Positions 1 through 7,993 of a DNA stretch of 24,692 nt are shown here, one piece after another. Source of the stretch: Anaerolineales bacterium UBA5797 (GTDB lineage Bacteria; Chloroflexota; Anaerolineae; Anaerolineales; Villigracilaceae); assembly GCA_002418205.1 (NCBI GenBank), contig DIDP01000083.1:1-24692 (forward strand), written 5' to 3'. Each line of letters begins with the position of its first letter. Positions within the stretch are counted from its first letter, which is position 1. The notes under the pieces were generated by a model, which ran no database searches, had not been told where the DNA came from, and worked only from the letters and a program-made list of their open reading frames with translations. Position numbers and translations under genes: made by a program.

Positions 1-2
1 CC

Positions 3-86
3 GACCTTATGCTGGTGAAACTGGTGTTATTCGATCAATCCACTGTCGATGCATTTCTCAATCCGCTGAGGATGGATCATGGTTAA
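3..86 (+). CDS. C-terminal tail of an unidentified protein (5' end outside window)
   Basis: An open frame enters from the left edge and runs 27 codons to a TAA. The residues (a hydrophobic stretch LMLVKLVLF, then DQSTVDAFLNPLRMDHG) read like an ordinary protein C-terminus, and the other two plus-strand frames look less natural. It lies 40 bp before the methyltransferase on the same strand. Too little is present to name a family. The frame could be open by chance. Confidence 0.3.
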   Translation, partial: DLMLVKLVLFDQSTVDAFLNPLRMDHG

Positions 87-121
87 TCCTCAGTTGCCAT
101 CATCCATGAACCATTAACCAT
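79..121. repeat. Short inverted repeat between the truncated gene and trmH-like gene
   Basis: ATGGTTAAT at 79-87 is matched by its reverse complement ATTAACCAT at 113-121, with a 25-nt loop. The loop and flank contain further near-repeats of CCATGA/CCATTA/CCCATGA. The arms are AT-rich and no T-run follows, so this is a weak structure and not a convincing terminator. Confidence 0.3.
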
Positions 122-126
122 CGCCC

Positions 127-897
127 ATGATCACTTCATCACAAAACCCGAAACTGAAACTCGCCCGCGCATTGATGGGCCGCGCCAGGGAACGACGCGA
201 TGAGAATGCATTCGTCGTCGAAGGTGTGCGGCTGGTCGAAGAGGCTGTGCTGACGGGCTGGCGTTTTCGATTCGCCTTGTATAGTGACGGCTTGAGCGAG
301 CGCGGCAAGGACCTGGTCAATGTGCTGACCGCCCACCGCATCGATGTGGAGGAGGTCTCCGGGGATCTGCTGCAAAAGTTAAGTGACACGGAAACGCCGC
401 AGGGCATCCTTGCGGTCCTTGAACTCACGCAATTAAAGATCCCCGAATCCCCGGATTTTATTTTCATCCCGGACCAGATCCGTGACCCCGGCAACCTTGG
501 CACGTTGATCCGTTCTGCGGCGGCAACGGGCGTGCAGGCTGTCCTGCTTCCGCCTGAGACAACAGACGCCTTCGCGCCGAAGGTCCTCCGGGCAGGGATG
601 GGCGCGCATTTCCGCGTGCCGATCCATTCGCTGGCGTGGGAGGAGATCGGGGCACGAACAAAGGACTTGAACATCTACCTCGCGCACATGGACGGCCGGA
701 CCTGCTGGGAGACGGACTTGCGACAACCGCTGGCGCTGGTTGTCGGCGGCGAAGCAGAAGGCGCAAGTGAGGAGGCGCGTAAACTGGCAAACCTGAAGAT
801 CTCGATCCCCATGCCGGGGAAGATCGAATCGCTAAATGCAGGTGTGGCGGGGTCCGTGTTGATGTTCGAGGTGATAAGACAACGTTCAACGAACTGA
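127..897 (+). CDS. TrmH/SpoU-family RNA 2'-O-ribose methyltransferase
   Basis: 256 residues, the usual size for a SpoU methyltransferase with an N-terminal substrate-binding domain. The N-terminus (ITSSQNPKLK, residues 2-11) is the typical opening of that domain. The three SPOUT motifs are present: motif 1 DQIRDPGNLGTLIRSA at 116-131 with the conserved Asn and Arg, motif 2 VVGGEAEGAS at 205-214, and motif 3 IPMPGKIESLNAGVA at 227-241. The enzyme should move a methyl group from S-adenosylmethionine to a ribose 2'-OH in rRNA or tRNA using a deep trefoil knot. The RNA target cannot be read from sequence; 23S rRNA (RlmB/TsnR-like) is the common annotation. No strong Shine-Dalgarno precedes the ATG. 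The start was chosen because it gives the canonical N-terminus. The DUF711 gene follows after 25 bp and may be co-transcribed. Confidence 0.9.
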   Translation: MITSSQNPKLKLARALMGRARERRDENAFVVEGVRLVEEAVLTGWRFRFALYSDGLSERGKDLVNVLTAHRIDVEEVSGDLLQKLSDTETPQGILAVLELTQLKIPESPDFIFIPDQIRDPGNLGTLIRSAAATGVQAVLLPPETTDAFAPKVLRAGMGAHFRVPIHSLAWEEIGARTKDLNIYLAHMDGRTCWETDLRQPLALVVGGEAEGASEEARKLANLKISIPMPGKIESLNAGVAGSVLMFEVIRQRSTN

Positions 898-922
898 ACT
901 TTGAAATAATTTTAGAGGCGAA

Positions 923-2125
923 ATGAAAATCCGATCCATCACCTACTTCTGTGATCCCCAATATCCGTTGGAGGAAAAGATCCTTCAAAAGGCAGGGACG
1001 TTCCTTGCCGATGCAAAGTCTGCTTATGAGGGCGCAGGTTACGAGGTCCAGACCGTACGACTCGCAACCACGCCATTTCCCAATTTGCTTGGCGAGGAAA
1101 ACATCCACAAGTTACCCGAACTGACCGGACACATTGACAGAGTCGCAAAGGAACTCAAGATCGAATACATATCGCTTGGACCTGCACTGCCTGAAACGCC
1201 GCGCAGTTACGAGGTGATCCCCGACGCGATCTTCGTATCGAAGGATGTTTTCTTTGGCGGTGTGATGGCAGACAAAACAGTCGGACTGGACCTCGCCGCC
1301 ATCCGCGCCTGTGCGGACGTGATCGTCAAATCCGCGCCCATCGAGCCAAACGGGTTCGCCAACCTGCAATTCGCCGCGCTGGCAAACGTCCCGGCGGGCG
1401 CGCCGTTCTTCCCGGCTGCGTATCATGGCAACGCCAGGCCCGCGTTCGCCATCGCCACCGAGTCCGCGGATCTGGCGGTTCAGGCGTTTGAAAATGCAAA
1501 GACCATCGAAGAAGGCAGGAACCATCTGGTTGCCGAGATCGAAAGGCATGGAAAGAAGCTTGCTGCCATCGCCAGAACCCTGAACAACAGGTTCATCGGC
1601 ATCGACTTTTCCCTCGCCCCATTTCCTGACGACGCACAATCCCTGGGCAATGCCGTGGAGAAAATGGGCATCCCCGAAATTGGACTGCACGGCTCCCTCG
1701 CCGCCGCCGCCCTCCTGACCGAGGCGGTTGAGCGCGCAGACTTCCCACATGCCGGCTTTGGCGGATTCATGCAACCGATCCTGGAAGACTCCATTCTTGC
1801 GAAGCGCGCCGCCGAAGGGACGCTCACCATCAAGGACGCCTTGTTATATTCCGCTGTGTGTGGGACCGGTCTGGATACCGTTCCGCTGCCGGGAGACACA
1901 ACAGTCGAACAACTCGTTCCGTTATTGCTTGACTTGTCCGCGTTGGCGCTGCGTTTGGACAAGCCGCTCACCGCACGCCTGATGCCCATCCCCGGCAAAA
2001 AGGCAGGCGATGAGACCAATTTCGATTTCCCTTTTTTCGCACAAAGCAGGATCATGAACCTGGATTCGGTTGAATTAAATTCCCCGTTCGACTCAAAAGA
2101 AGTGTTACGGCTCAATAAACGCTGA
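923..2125 (+). CDS. DUF711 (UPF0210/PFL-like) family protein
   Basis: 400 residues. I recognise the DUF711 family from its overall pattern and from the conserved C-terminal block AVCGTGLDTVPLPGD (311-325), with Gly-rich segments before it (GFGGFMQPILEDS, 278-290; GLHGSLAAAALL, 254-265). Structures exist for the family, and members have a glycyl-radical-enzyme-like barrel, but to my knowledge no member has a settled enzymatic function, so none is given here. No signal peptide or membrane segment is visible, so it should be cytosolic. A GAGG ribosome-binding site lies just before the ATG. It follows the RNA methyltransferase at 25 bp and may share its mRNA; a functional link is not evident. The 105 bp after it hold the phoB promoter. 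Confidence 0.8.
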   Translation: MKIRSITYFCDPQYPLEEKILQKAGTFLADAKSAYEGAGYEVQTVRLATTPFPNLLGEENIHKLPELTGHIDRVAKELKIEYISLGPALPETPRSYEVIPDAIFVSKDVFFGGVMADKTVGLDLAAIRACADVIVKSAPIEPNGFANLQFAALANVPAGAPFFPAAYHGNARPAFAIATESADLAVQAFENAKTIEEGRNHLVAEIERHGKKLAAIARTLNNRFIGIDFSLAPFPDDAQSLGNAVEKMGIPEIGLHGSLAAAALLTEAVERADFPHAGFGGFMQPILEDSILAKRAAEGTLTIKDALLYSAVCGTGLDTVPLPGDTTVEQLVPLLLDLSALALRLDKPLTARLMPIPGKKAGDETNFDFPFFAQSRIMNLDSVELNSPFDSKEVLRLNKR

Positions 2126-2172
2126 AACGTTCAACCCTCGGTTTCCACATTGTGAACGGCTCATCGAATCCA

Positions 2173-2217
2173 TTAACCAGACCTTAACCTCTGACGGAAA
2201 ATGTCCTATGGTATAGT
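2173..2217 (+). promoter_or_regulatory. Candidate Pho box and -10 element of phoB-phoR
   Basis: Two identical hexamers TTAACC lie at 2173-2178 and 2184-2189, exactly 11 bp apart (TTAACC-N5-TTAACC). A TATAGT -10 candidate follows at 2212-2217, 13 nt before the phoB ATG. There is no Shine-Dalgarno between them, so the transcript would have a very short leader. Response regulators of the PhoB/PhoP type bind head-to-tail repeats spaced 11 bp, and the same hexamer recurs in phase before the PHP gene and pstS in this window. Autoregulation by PhoB is the natural inference. Confidence 0.6.
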
Positions 2218-2230
2218 TCGTTAACATTTC

Positions 2231-2941
2231 ATGCCCGAAACCATCCTCGTCGTAGAAGACGAACCCGCACTCAGAGATACCCTCTCCTACAACCTCAAAA
2301 AGGATGGTTTTACCGTCGAAACAGTCGGAGATGGCCGCGACGCGCTCGACTCAGCCCGCAAGCTCAAACCTGATCTCATCATCCTCGATATCATGCTCCC
2401 CGGACTGGATGGCTTCGAAGTGGCGCGCATCCTGCGCAAGGAAATGACCACACCCATCCTGATGCTCACCGCCCGCGACGACGAGATCGACCGCGTCGTC
2501 GGTCTCGAGGTGGGCGCGGACGATTACCTGACCAAGCCCTTCTCGATGCGTGAATTGATGGCGCGCGTCAAAGCCCAGTTGCGGCGCACGCGCCTCCTGC
2601 AGGAGGAACTCGGCAAAGCAGGCGCGCTTCAAAAGAAACCGGAAAAACTGACATTCCAGAATCTGGTCATCAACCTCTCGCGCCGCGAAGTGACGCTCGA
2701 GGGCGATCCCATCCAACTCAAGCCAAAGGAATATGAACTGCTGGAATTCTTCGCAGAACACAGGGGACAGATGCTCTCGCGCGAATTCGTCCTCGAGCGC
2801 GTCTGGGGCTGGGACTTCATCGGCGACAGCCGCACCGTGGATGTCCACGTCCGCTGGCTCAGACAAAAGATCGAAGAGGATGCCAGCGACCCGAAACGCA
2901 TCGTCACCGTGCGGGGCGGGGGATATAGATTTGAAGGATGA
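2231..2941 (+). CDS. phoB: Phosphate regulon response regulator PhoB-like (OmpR family)
   Basis: 236 residues with two domains. The receiver domain (about 4-118) has acidic E9/D10, phospho-acceptor D53 in LIILDIMLP, T80 and K102 in the KPF motif. The C-terminal winged-helix DNA-binding domain (about 135-236) has the typical LKPKEYELLEFF, SRTVDVHVRWLRQKI and RGGGYRFEG blocks. On phosphorylation by PhoR it should bind the 11-bp-phased repeats seen upstream of itself, the PHP gene, pstS and perhaps the polyphosphate operon. The gene is followed at 121 bp by the histidine kinase. The PhoB rather than generic OmpR assignment rests on that partner and on the surrounding pst, phoU and ppk genes. The start lacks a Shine-Dalgarno but gives the standard receiver-domain N-terminus. 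Confidence 0.9.
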   Translation: MPETILVVEDEPALRDTLSYNLKKDGFTVETVGDGRDALDSARKLKPDLIILDIMLPGLDGFEVARILRKEMTTPILMLTARDDEIDRVVGLEVGADDYLTKPFSMRELMARVKAQLRRTRLLQEELGKAGALQKKPEKLTFQNLVINLSRREVTLEGDPIQLKPKEYELLEFFAEHRGQMLSREFVLERVWGWDFIGDSRTVDVHVRWLRQKIEEDASDPKRIVTVRGGGYRFEG

Positions 2942-3062
2942 TGCGATTTACTGTTTTTGATTGACGATTTACGATTGGAACACTTGGTCACAGATTACAC
3001 TGGTCGTTATAAAAGTTTCGTATCAATTCGTGAAATCCGTGGCCTGAAATATTTTACCCGGC

Positions 3063-4274
3063 ATGAGCTACACATTCATCCTTGCAATCATCCTTTTCCT
3101 CCTCGCGGCGTGGTTCGCATGGCGCTACTACAAACTGCGCCGTGACCTGAACGAATATGCAAATGATGTACGCGAACAAAATGCCATCACCGGCGTCCGA
3201 GAGCTCGAAGGTCTCTCCAGCGCGGTCACCTCACTGATCTCAAATTTCAATCTTCAACTTTCGGCCTCAGGCGCAGAACGTGCCCGCCTCGCCACCGTCC
3301 TCGAACAGATGACCGACGGCGTGCTCATCGCGGATGCACAAGGCATCGTCCAATTTGCGAATCCCGCCGCGGGCAGACTCTTCCAAACCTCCAACCCGGT
3401 CAACCGCAGCATCACGGAGATCGTCCGGCATCATCAGCTCGTCGAAGCCTGGCGCCGCTGTCAGCAAACGCGCGAACTGCAAAGCGAGACCGTCGAAGTG
3501 CCCGCCCGCCACCAGTATCTGCAGCTCGTTGTCATCCCCGACCGGCACGCCAGCGGCAGCCTGCTCCTCGTCCAGGACCTCACCCGCATCCGTCGCCTTG
3601 AGACTGTGCGCCGCGATTTCATCAGCAACCTCTCGCACGAACTCCGCACGCCGCTCGCATCGCTAAAAGCCCTCACCGAAACCCTCCAGGATGGTGCGTT
3701 GGGCGACCCGCCCGCGGCGCAGCGTTTCATCGACCAGATCCAGACCGAAGTGGATGCGTTGACTCAAATGGTGACGGAACTGCTCGAACTCTCGCGCATC
3801 GAATCAGGCCGCCTCTCCCTGGACCTCAAACCTGTCGCGGCTTACGATCTGCTTGCCTCCGCCTCCGGGCGGATGCAACTGCAAGCCGAACGCGCGGGGT
3901 TGAATCTGCGCCTGGAATGTGCGGACGGTCTGCCGAAGGTCAGGATCGATGTGCAAAGGCTGGAGCAGGTGCTGGTGAACCTGATCCACAACGCGGTCAA
4001 GTTCACGCGGCCGGGGGGAGAAGTGGTCCTTTTGGCGGAGGCAGGTGTCGGGGAGGTCCGATTCGCGGTGCGGGATACGGGAATCGGAATCCCGGCGGAG
4101 GATGTCCAGCGCATCTTCGAACGATTCTATCGAGTCGATAAATCCAGAACCGGCAGCGGGACAGGCCTGGGTCTATCCATCGCCAAACATATCGTTGAAG
4201 CGCACAAGGGACGCATTTGGGCGGAAAGCGTGGAAGGACAGGGCAGTACTTTTTATTTTGCCATTCCGATATAA
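3063..4274 (+). CDS. phoR: Phosphate regulon sensor histidine kinase PhoR-like
   Basis: 403 residues. One N-terminal membrane helix (about 4-20) is followed by the basic stretch RYYKLRRDL. No extracytoplasmic sensor domain exists. A PAS domain occupies about 75-175 (GVLIADAQGIVQFANPAAGRLF). The dimerisation domain carries phospho-accepting H192 in SNLSHELRTPL. The ATPase domain shows the N box with N309 (NLIHNAVKFT), the G1 box D337-x-G-x-G, the F box RIFERFYR and the G2 box GTGLGLSI. The architecture fits a kinase that reads phosphate through Pst and PhoU instead of binding it outside the cell, as known for PhoR. The 121 bp between phoB and phoR hold only GATTTAC-like simple repeats and no clear promoter; no strong Shine-Dalgarno precedes this ATG. 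It converges on ppk. Confidence 0.9.
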   Translation: MSYTFILAIILFLLAAWFAWRYYKLRRDLNEYANDVREQNAITGVRELEGLSSAVTSLISNFNLQLSASGAERARLATVLEQMTDGVLIADAQGIVQFANPAAGRLFQTSNPVNRSITEIVRHHQLVEAWRRCQQTRELQSETVEVPARHQYLQLVVIPDRHASGSLLLVQDLTRIRRLETVRRDFISNLSHELRTPLASLKALTETLQDGALGDPPAAQRFIDQIQTEVDALTQMVTELLELSRIESGRLSLDLKPVAAYDLLASASGRMQLQAERAGLNLRLECADGLPKVRIDVQRLEQVLVNLIHNAVKFTRPGGEVVLLAEAGVGEVRFAVRDTGIGIPAEDVQRIFERFYRVDKSRTGSGTGLGLSIAKHIVEAHKGRIWAESVEGQGSTFYFAIPI

Positions 4275-4292
4275 CCCCTCACCCTGTGCTCG

Positions 4293-4307
4293 TCTCCCGC
4301 TGGGAGA
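4293..4307. repeat. Short palindrome between convergent phoR and ppk
   Basis: TCTCCC-GCT-GGGAGA forms a 6-bp stem with a 3-nt loop in the 38 bp separating the stop codons of phoR and ppk. No T-run follows on either strand, so a classical intrinsic terminator is not supported. The phrase CTCACCCTGTGCTCGTCTCCC... resembles a dispersed intergenic palindrome common in bacterial genomes (CTCTCCCGCTGGGAGAG). It may still stabilise the 3' ends of both mRNAs. Confidence 0.45.
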
Positions 4308-4312
4308 GGAGA

Positions 4313-6430
4313 TCATTGGCCTGGCTTTTTCTTATTAAAGGAACGATTCATCAGCCATTGCTGAACGTCGAATTTTTCCTCTTTTTCCTTTGGCTGTAAA
4401 CGGATATAAGTGCCATCAGGTTTCATAAGGCGTGCACGCGTGTTATCGCGCAGATATGCTTCGAGGACATTATCGCGCAGGTGACGTATGTTGTCCTCCC
4501 GTTCCACCGGGAAGACAACCTCGACGCGGTTGTTCAGATTACGCTGCATCAGATCGGCAGAACCCAGATAGATCTCTTCTTTCCCGGCATTATAAAAATA
4601 AAAAATACGGCTGTGCTCAAGGTAACGCCCCACAATGCTGATGACGCGTATGTTCTCGCTGACGCCCTTCAACCCGGCGCGCAGACAACACATGCCGCGC
4701 ACGAACAGGTCGATCTTCACACCAGCCTGTGAGGCGGCATAGAGCAGTCGGATCATCTCCGGGTCGACAAGGGAATTTATCTTAAAGATCAAGCGCGCCT
4801 TGTCGCCTTTTCTGGCATGTTCGATCTCGCGGTGTATCAACGCTTCCATTTTTTGCCGCAAATTGACCGGCGCCACCAGCAGTTTGCGATACTCGGTCTG
4901 TGCGGAATAACCGGTCAGGTAATTGAACAGGTCGGTGGCATCCGCGCCAATGGATTCATCGCAGGTAAAGACACCGATATCCTCGTAAATATAGGAAGTG
5001 AAGTGATTGTAGTTCCCCGTGGCAAGATGCACATAACGACGGATGCCCTCCCCCTCCTGCCGGATGACCATGGCGACCTTGGAATGAGTCTTCAAATCCA
5101 CCAGGCCATAGACCACATGCACCCCCGCTTCCTCCAGTTTGCGCGCCCAGCCAATGTTGCTTTCCTCGTCGAAGCGGGCTTTCAACTCCAACAGGACAGC
5201 GACCTGTTTGCCCCGCTCACGCGCTTCGAGCAGTGCAGACACCACTGGTGAGTCGCGTCCAACACGATAGAGGGTCTGTTTGATGGCGAGCACGTTTGGG
5301 TCGCGGGCGGCAGTGTTCAGAAAGTCAACGACCGGGCTGAACGAGTCGTAGGGATGATGGAGCAGAATGTTCCTTTGGCGAATGGCTTCGAAAACATCTT
5401 CAGCCGTTTCGACATTCCTGAATCCCTTGTGAATGTGCTGCTTAAAAACAGGGTATTTTAGATCGTGTCGTTCGACACTGTTATAGATCTGCCACAGGTT
5501 GATCAATCCCAACGGTTTGCGCTGTACGAACACATCGCCGGGTTTGATCTCAAGGTTCTCGATCAATAATTCACGGATATTGGAAGGGAGGTCATCATAT
5601 ACGCTGACCTGTGCCACCAAGCCGAACTTGCGCTGACGAATGGTCTGCTGCATCGATTCGAGCAGGTCATCGGCTTCGATCTCCTGGATCTCGGTATCGG
5701 CATCACGCACAATGCGGAAGGGATGCACCGAGACAATCTCCATGCCGGGGAACAACGCGCCCACATTCGCGGCGATCACCTGTTCGAGCCACATGAAATA
5801 ATGATGGAATGGGATCGTCCCATCCCTGCGCGTGGAACCGGAGGAACGTTTGATGGGAATGAGCCGCGGCAATGTGCCGGGCACTTTCAGGCGTGCGAAT
5901 TTTTCATTCCCTTTCGGGTCGCGGATGACGACGGCAAGGTTGAGGCTGAGATTCGATATATGTGGGAAGGGATGCCCAAGGTCCAGGGCGAGAGGCGTGA
6001 GAACAGGATAAACCACTTCATGGAAGTAAGCATCCGCTTTTTCTTTTTGGGCTTTGCTTGCCTTTTCATACTCCACAATATGAATGCCCGCCTTATCCAA
6101 TTTTGGGAGTATCTTGCGCTGAAGACATTGATGTGCTTCGTTGTCCAATTCGATGTAACGTTTGCGAATGGCGGCGAGTTGTTCGCGCGGGGTCATGCCA
6201 TCGGGTGAGACATCGATGATGCCGGCGTCCACCTGCTTTCGCAAACCTGAGACACGCACCATGAAAAACTCGTCCATGTTGGAGCCGAAGATGGCGAGAA
6301 ACTTGACGCGCTCAAGCAGGGGATTGTTCTCGTCCTGCGCCTCTTCGAGGACGCGGCTTTGAAAATCGAGGAGACTTAATTCACGGTTGATAAAGAGTTC
6401 GGGTGTGGGAGGGGTTGTTTCCTTGGGCAT
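4313..6430 (-). CDS. ppk1: Polyphosphate kinase 1
   Basis: 705 residues, normal for PPK1. It reversibly polymerises the gamma-phosphate of ATP into inorganic polyphosphate. The N-terminal domain begins at ELFINRELSLLDFQSRVLEEA with FGSNMDEFFMVRVSGL at 48-63. The two phospholipase-D-like catalytic domains contain AIKQTLYR (382-389), ELKARFDEE (415-423), the autophosphorylated His in YVHLATGNYN (H468, equivalent to E. coli H435) and the second conserved His in YLEHSRIFYF (H606, equivalent to E. coli H592). The C-terminal NRVEVVFPV and RARLMKPDGTY blocks are also present. The gene is the last of three in the minus-strand operon and starts 4 bp after the SixA stop, so it is probably translationally coupled. 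A weak Pho-box-like repeat before the operon suggests phosphate control. Confidence 0.97.
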   Translation of the reverse strand: MPKETTPPTPELFINRELSLLDFQSRVLEEAQDENNPLLERVKFLAIFGSNMDEFFMVRVSGLRKQVDAGIIDVSPDGMTPREQLAAIRKRYIELDNEAHQCLQRKILPKLDKAGIHIVEYEKASKAQKEKADAYFHEVVYPVLTPLALDLGHPFPHISNLSLNLAVVIRDPKGNEKFARLKVPGTLPRLIPIKRSSGSTRRDGTIPFHHYFMWLEQVIAANVGALFPGMEIVSVHPFRIVRDADTEIQEIEADDLLESMQQTIRQRKFGLVAQVSVYDDLPSNIRELLIENLEIKPGDVFVQRKPLGLINLWQIYNSVERHDLKYPVFKQHIHKGFRNVETAEDVFEAIRQRNILLHHPYDSFSPVVDFLNTAARDPNVLAIKQTLYRVGRDSPVVSALLEARERGKQVAVLLELKARFDEESNIGWARKLEEAGVHVVYGLVDLKTHSKVAMVIRQEGEGIRRYVHLATGNYNHFTSYIYEDIGVFTCDESIGADATDLFNYLTGYSAQTEYRKLLVAPVNLRQKMEALIHREIEHARKGDKARLIFKINSLVDPEMIRLLYAASQAGVKIDLFVRGMCCLRAGLKGVSENIRVISIVGRYLEHSRIFYFYNAGKEEIYLGSADLMQRNLNNRVEVVFPVEREDNIRHLRDNVLEAYLRDNTRARLMKPDGTYIRLQPKEKEEKFDVQQWLMNRSFNKKKPGQ

Positions 6431-6434
6431 AAGT

Positions 6435-6935
6435 TTAGGATAATCCGGTCGAGATCTTCGGTGTGATCAACCATTCGAGCACGGCTTTGCGGTCGTCATG
6501 AAGGTCATCCGCCGAGAGGCAGCACACGCCGCCTTTTTTGAAATTGATGGAAGCATCCGGGGTCCCAACCAGCAGAACGCCCGCCAGTGAACTGAGGTTG
6601 GGCTCATGCCCCACAAGCATCAGTTCGTCCACCGAATATTTTTCATTGATCTCCCCAATCATATCACCGGGATCACCCATTGGCACGAGAAAATCACTGT
6701 AGGAGATCTCCTCCTTGTATTTCAGCTCCTTCGCCAAAATTGAAGCGGTCTGGCTGGCACGCACATAGGGGCTGGAAACGATCAGGTCGGGCTGAACGCC
6801 CAGCTCCTTCAAGCCTTTTGCGATCCTGCGCATTTTCTCACGTCCCTTTTCTGTGAGTGGGCGCAGGCTGTCATCTTCATGCTCTGTTGTCCCAACTTCT
6901 TCTGCAATGGCGTGACGTACAAGATATAGTTTCAT
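6435..6935 (-). CDS. sixA: SixA-like histidine phosphatase
   Basis: 166 residues from the preferred ATG. The histidine phosphatase fold is shown by the LVRHA motif (catalytic H8, with R7) and the second motif MLVGHEPNLSSLAGVL (H110), plus SSPYVRASQTA. Size and motifs match SixA, which removes phosphate from phosphohistidine, but a role on another phospho-substrate is possible. A GTG fifteen bases upstream (6948-6950) also opens this frame. I prefer the ATG at 6933-6935 because it gives the family N-terminus MKLYLVRH, has a GGGAG ribosome-binding site 7-8 nt ahead, and overlaps the CHAD stop as ATGA, a standard coupling arrangement. It sits between the CHAD and PPK genes, which links it to polyphosphate or phosphate-signalling metabolism. 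Confidence 0.88.
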   Translation of the reverse strand: MKLYLVRHAIAEEVGTTEHEDDSLRPLTEKGREKMRRIAKGLKELGVQPDLIVSSPYVRASQTASILAKELKYKEEISYSDFLVPMGDPGDMIGEINEKYSVDELMLVGHEPNLSSLAGVLLVGTPDASINFKKGGVCCLSADDLHDDRKAVLEWLITPKISTGLS

Positions 6936-7834
6936 TCGGTTTTCTCCCACGGGAAATTTTCTTCGGGCGAGGAGCGCCAGAATATGTTCAGCCGTTCCTT
7001 TTCCTTGAGGTAGGCGGAAAGGGCTTCAGCGTGACGAGACTCATAATATTGGCGAACAGGCTCAAGGTCTGTATTTGAGGCGGCAGTTCGGAAATCGTCC
7101 AATGTCCGGAGAAAAACCTCCGCGTCCTGGATCTCTCCCATCAAGGTTTGATATTGGTTCATGAGTTTGAGATTTTCTTCGGGAAATCCATCCAACAATG
7201 GATGGATGATCTCGATCATGTATCGAAACTTCTTGAATGCGACGCGCACACGATGGATGGTGGCAGGCTGGGCAGGATCAACGCGTTCATAGCGCTGCCT
7301 GGTGATGAGAAACGCGTCATCCACTGACCTGAGAATCGGTTCACCCCAATCATCCTTTGATTCAGCCTTGAGCGATTCCCGCGTCTTCCGAATGCGGCGC
7401 GTGATCTTTTTCAGGTTCAGGTGTTTGATCTTTCTGCGAAGGGCTTTCAGTAATCGCTTTTCAGTTCCTTCAAGGTGCTTCTGGAGCTTTTCAAGTTGTG
7501 GCAGTTCATGGATCGTCCCGGATATTTCTGCAAGCATGACCTGCGCATCGCGTATCTCGTCAAAGTCATCGAGTTGATTTTTTAGTGCGCGGGCTAGTTT
7601 TCGCAGGCGTGGACGCGGCTCGAGCGAGTTGAGAAGGTGAACAAGCGAAAGCAAACGGCGCAGCGCAACACGCACATCGTGAACAGCTTCATTGGAAAAC
7701 CCGGCGCGACAACGCCTGAACTCGGCGAGATAGTTCTTCCAGCGGATTTCAAGCACTTCAACGAGGATCTGCCCAGGCGGGTGTTTTATTTCGATCTCCA
7801 GGTTTGACGATTGGGAATCCATGATGTTGATCAT
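6932..7834 (-). CDS. CHAD domain protein (polyphosphate-binding)
   Basis: 300 residues, nearly all one CHAD domain: alpha-helical and rich in Lys/Arg, with two internal repeats each opened by a conserved His (VHDVRVALRRLLSL with H52, IHRVRVAFKKFRYMIEI with H194). No CYTH domain is attached. CHAD domains are known to bind polyphosphate through basic surface patches and to localise to polyphosphate granules. The gene is first in the operon with sixA and ppk1, which supports a granule or polyphosphate-handling role. A second in-frame ATG lies four codons downstream (7820-7822); because a possible -10 box touches the first ATG, the downstream one could be the true start. No signal peptide is visible, so the protein is cytosolic. 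Confidence 0.9.
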   Translation of the reverse strand: MINIMDSQSSNLEIEIKHPPGQILVEVLEIRWKNYLAEFRRCRAGFSNEAVHDVRVALRRLLSLVHLLNSLEPRPRLRKLARALKNQLDDFDEIRDAQVMLAEISGTIHELPQLEKLQKHLEGTEKRLLKALRRKIKHLNLKKITRRIRKTRESLKAESKDDWGEPILRSVDDAFLITRQRYERVDPAQPATIHRVRVAFKKFRYMIEIIHPLLDGFPEENLKLMNQYQTLMGEIQDAEVFLRTLDDFRTAASNTDLEPVRQYYESRHAEALSAYLKEKERLNIFWRSSPEENFPWEKTE

Positions 7835-7877
7835 AGTTTACATCATATCCATTAACATATCCGGAAAAGGATATTAA
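7835..7877 (-). promoter_or_regulatory. Candidate Pho box of the CHAD-sixA-ppk1 operon
   Basis: Reading the minus strand, GTTAATA (TTAATA at 7877-7872) and GTTAATG (TTAATG at 7855-7850) are separated by exactly 22 bp, twice the 11-bp phase seen before phoB, the PHP gene and pstS. The intervening hexamer (TTCCGG) does not match. Downstream are two possible -10 boxes, TATGAT (7847-7842) and TAAACT (7840-7835), both very close to the first ATG, which implies a short or absent leader. An ATATCC-N6-GGATAT dyad overlaps the region. The match is weaker than the other three sites. Confidence 0.4.
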
Positions 7878-7978
7878 CGCCCCGTAAAAGGCACATTTCA
7901 CAAAAAAACGTCCCTGGAGGATTTGCATAATTGTTTTGCGTTGGCAAACCCGCTGTAAAGCACAGATTGACGACTCCG

Positions 7979-7987
7979 TGCTATCCT
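7979..7987 (+). promoter_or_regulatory. Extended -10 promoter of the 38-residue membrane protein
   Basis: TG-C-TATCCT at 7979-7987 is an extended -10 element placed 6 nt before the GTG start at 7994. Transcription would begin at or next to the start codon, giving a leaderless mRNA, and no Shine-Dalgarno is present. TTGACG at 7967-7972 is too close to serve as its -35. The roughly 100 bp between this and the CHAD operon promoter show nothing else I can support. Confidence 0.4.
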
Positions 7988-7993
7988 AGTGGC

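Noticed and set aside
464..1774. Long minus-strand frames (464-1108, 1112-1774) opposite the methyltransferase and DUF711 genes
   Set aside because: They are antisense to genes with recognisable conserved motifs and have no family features of their own.
2957..3145. 62-codon frame across the phoB-phoR gap
   Set aside because: It runs into phoR in another frame, is composed of GATTTAC-type simple sequence at its start and has no ribosome-binding site.
6936..6950. GTG start for the SixA-like gene, 15 bases upstream
   Set aside because: The ATG at 6933-6935 gives the standard N-terminus, has GGGAG at proper distance and makes the ATGA overlap; the GTG itself lies at the ribosome-binding site.
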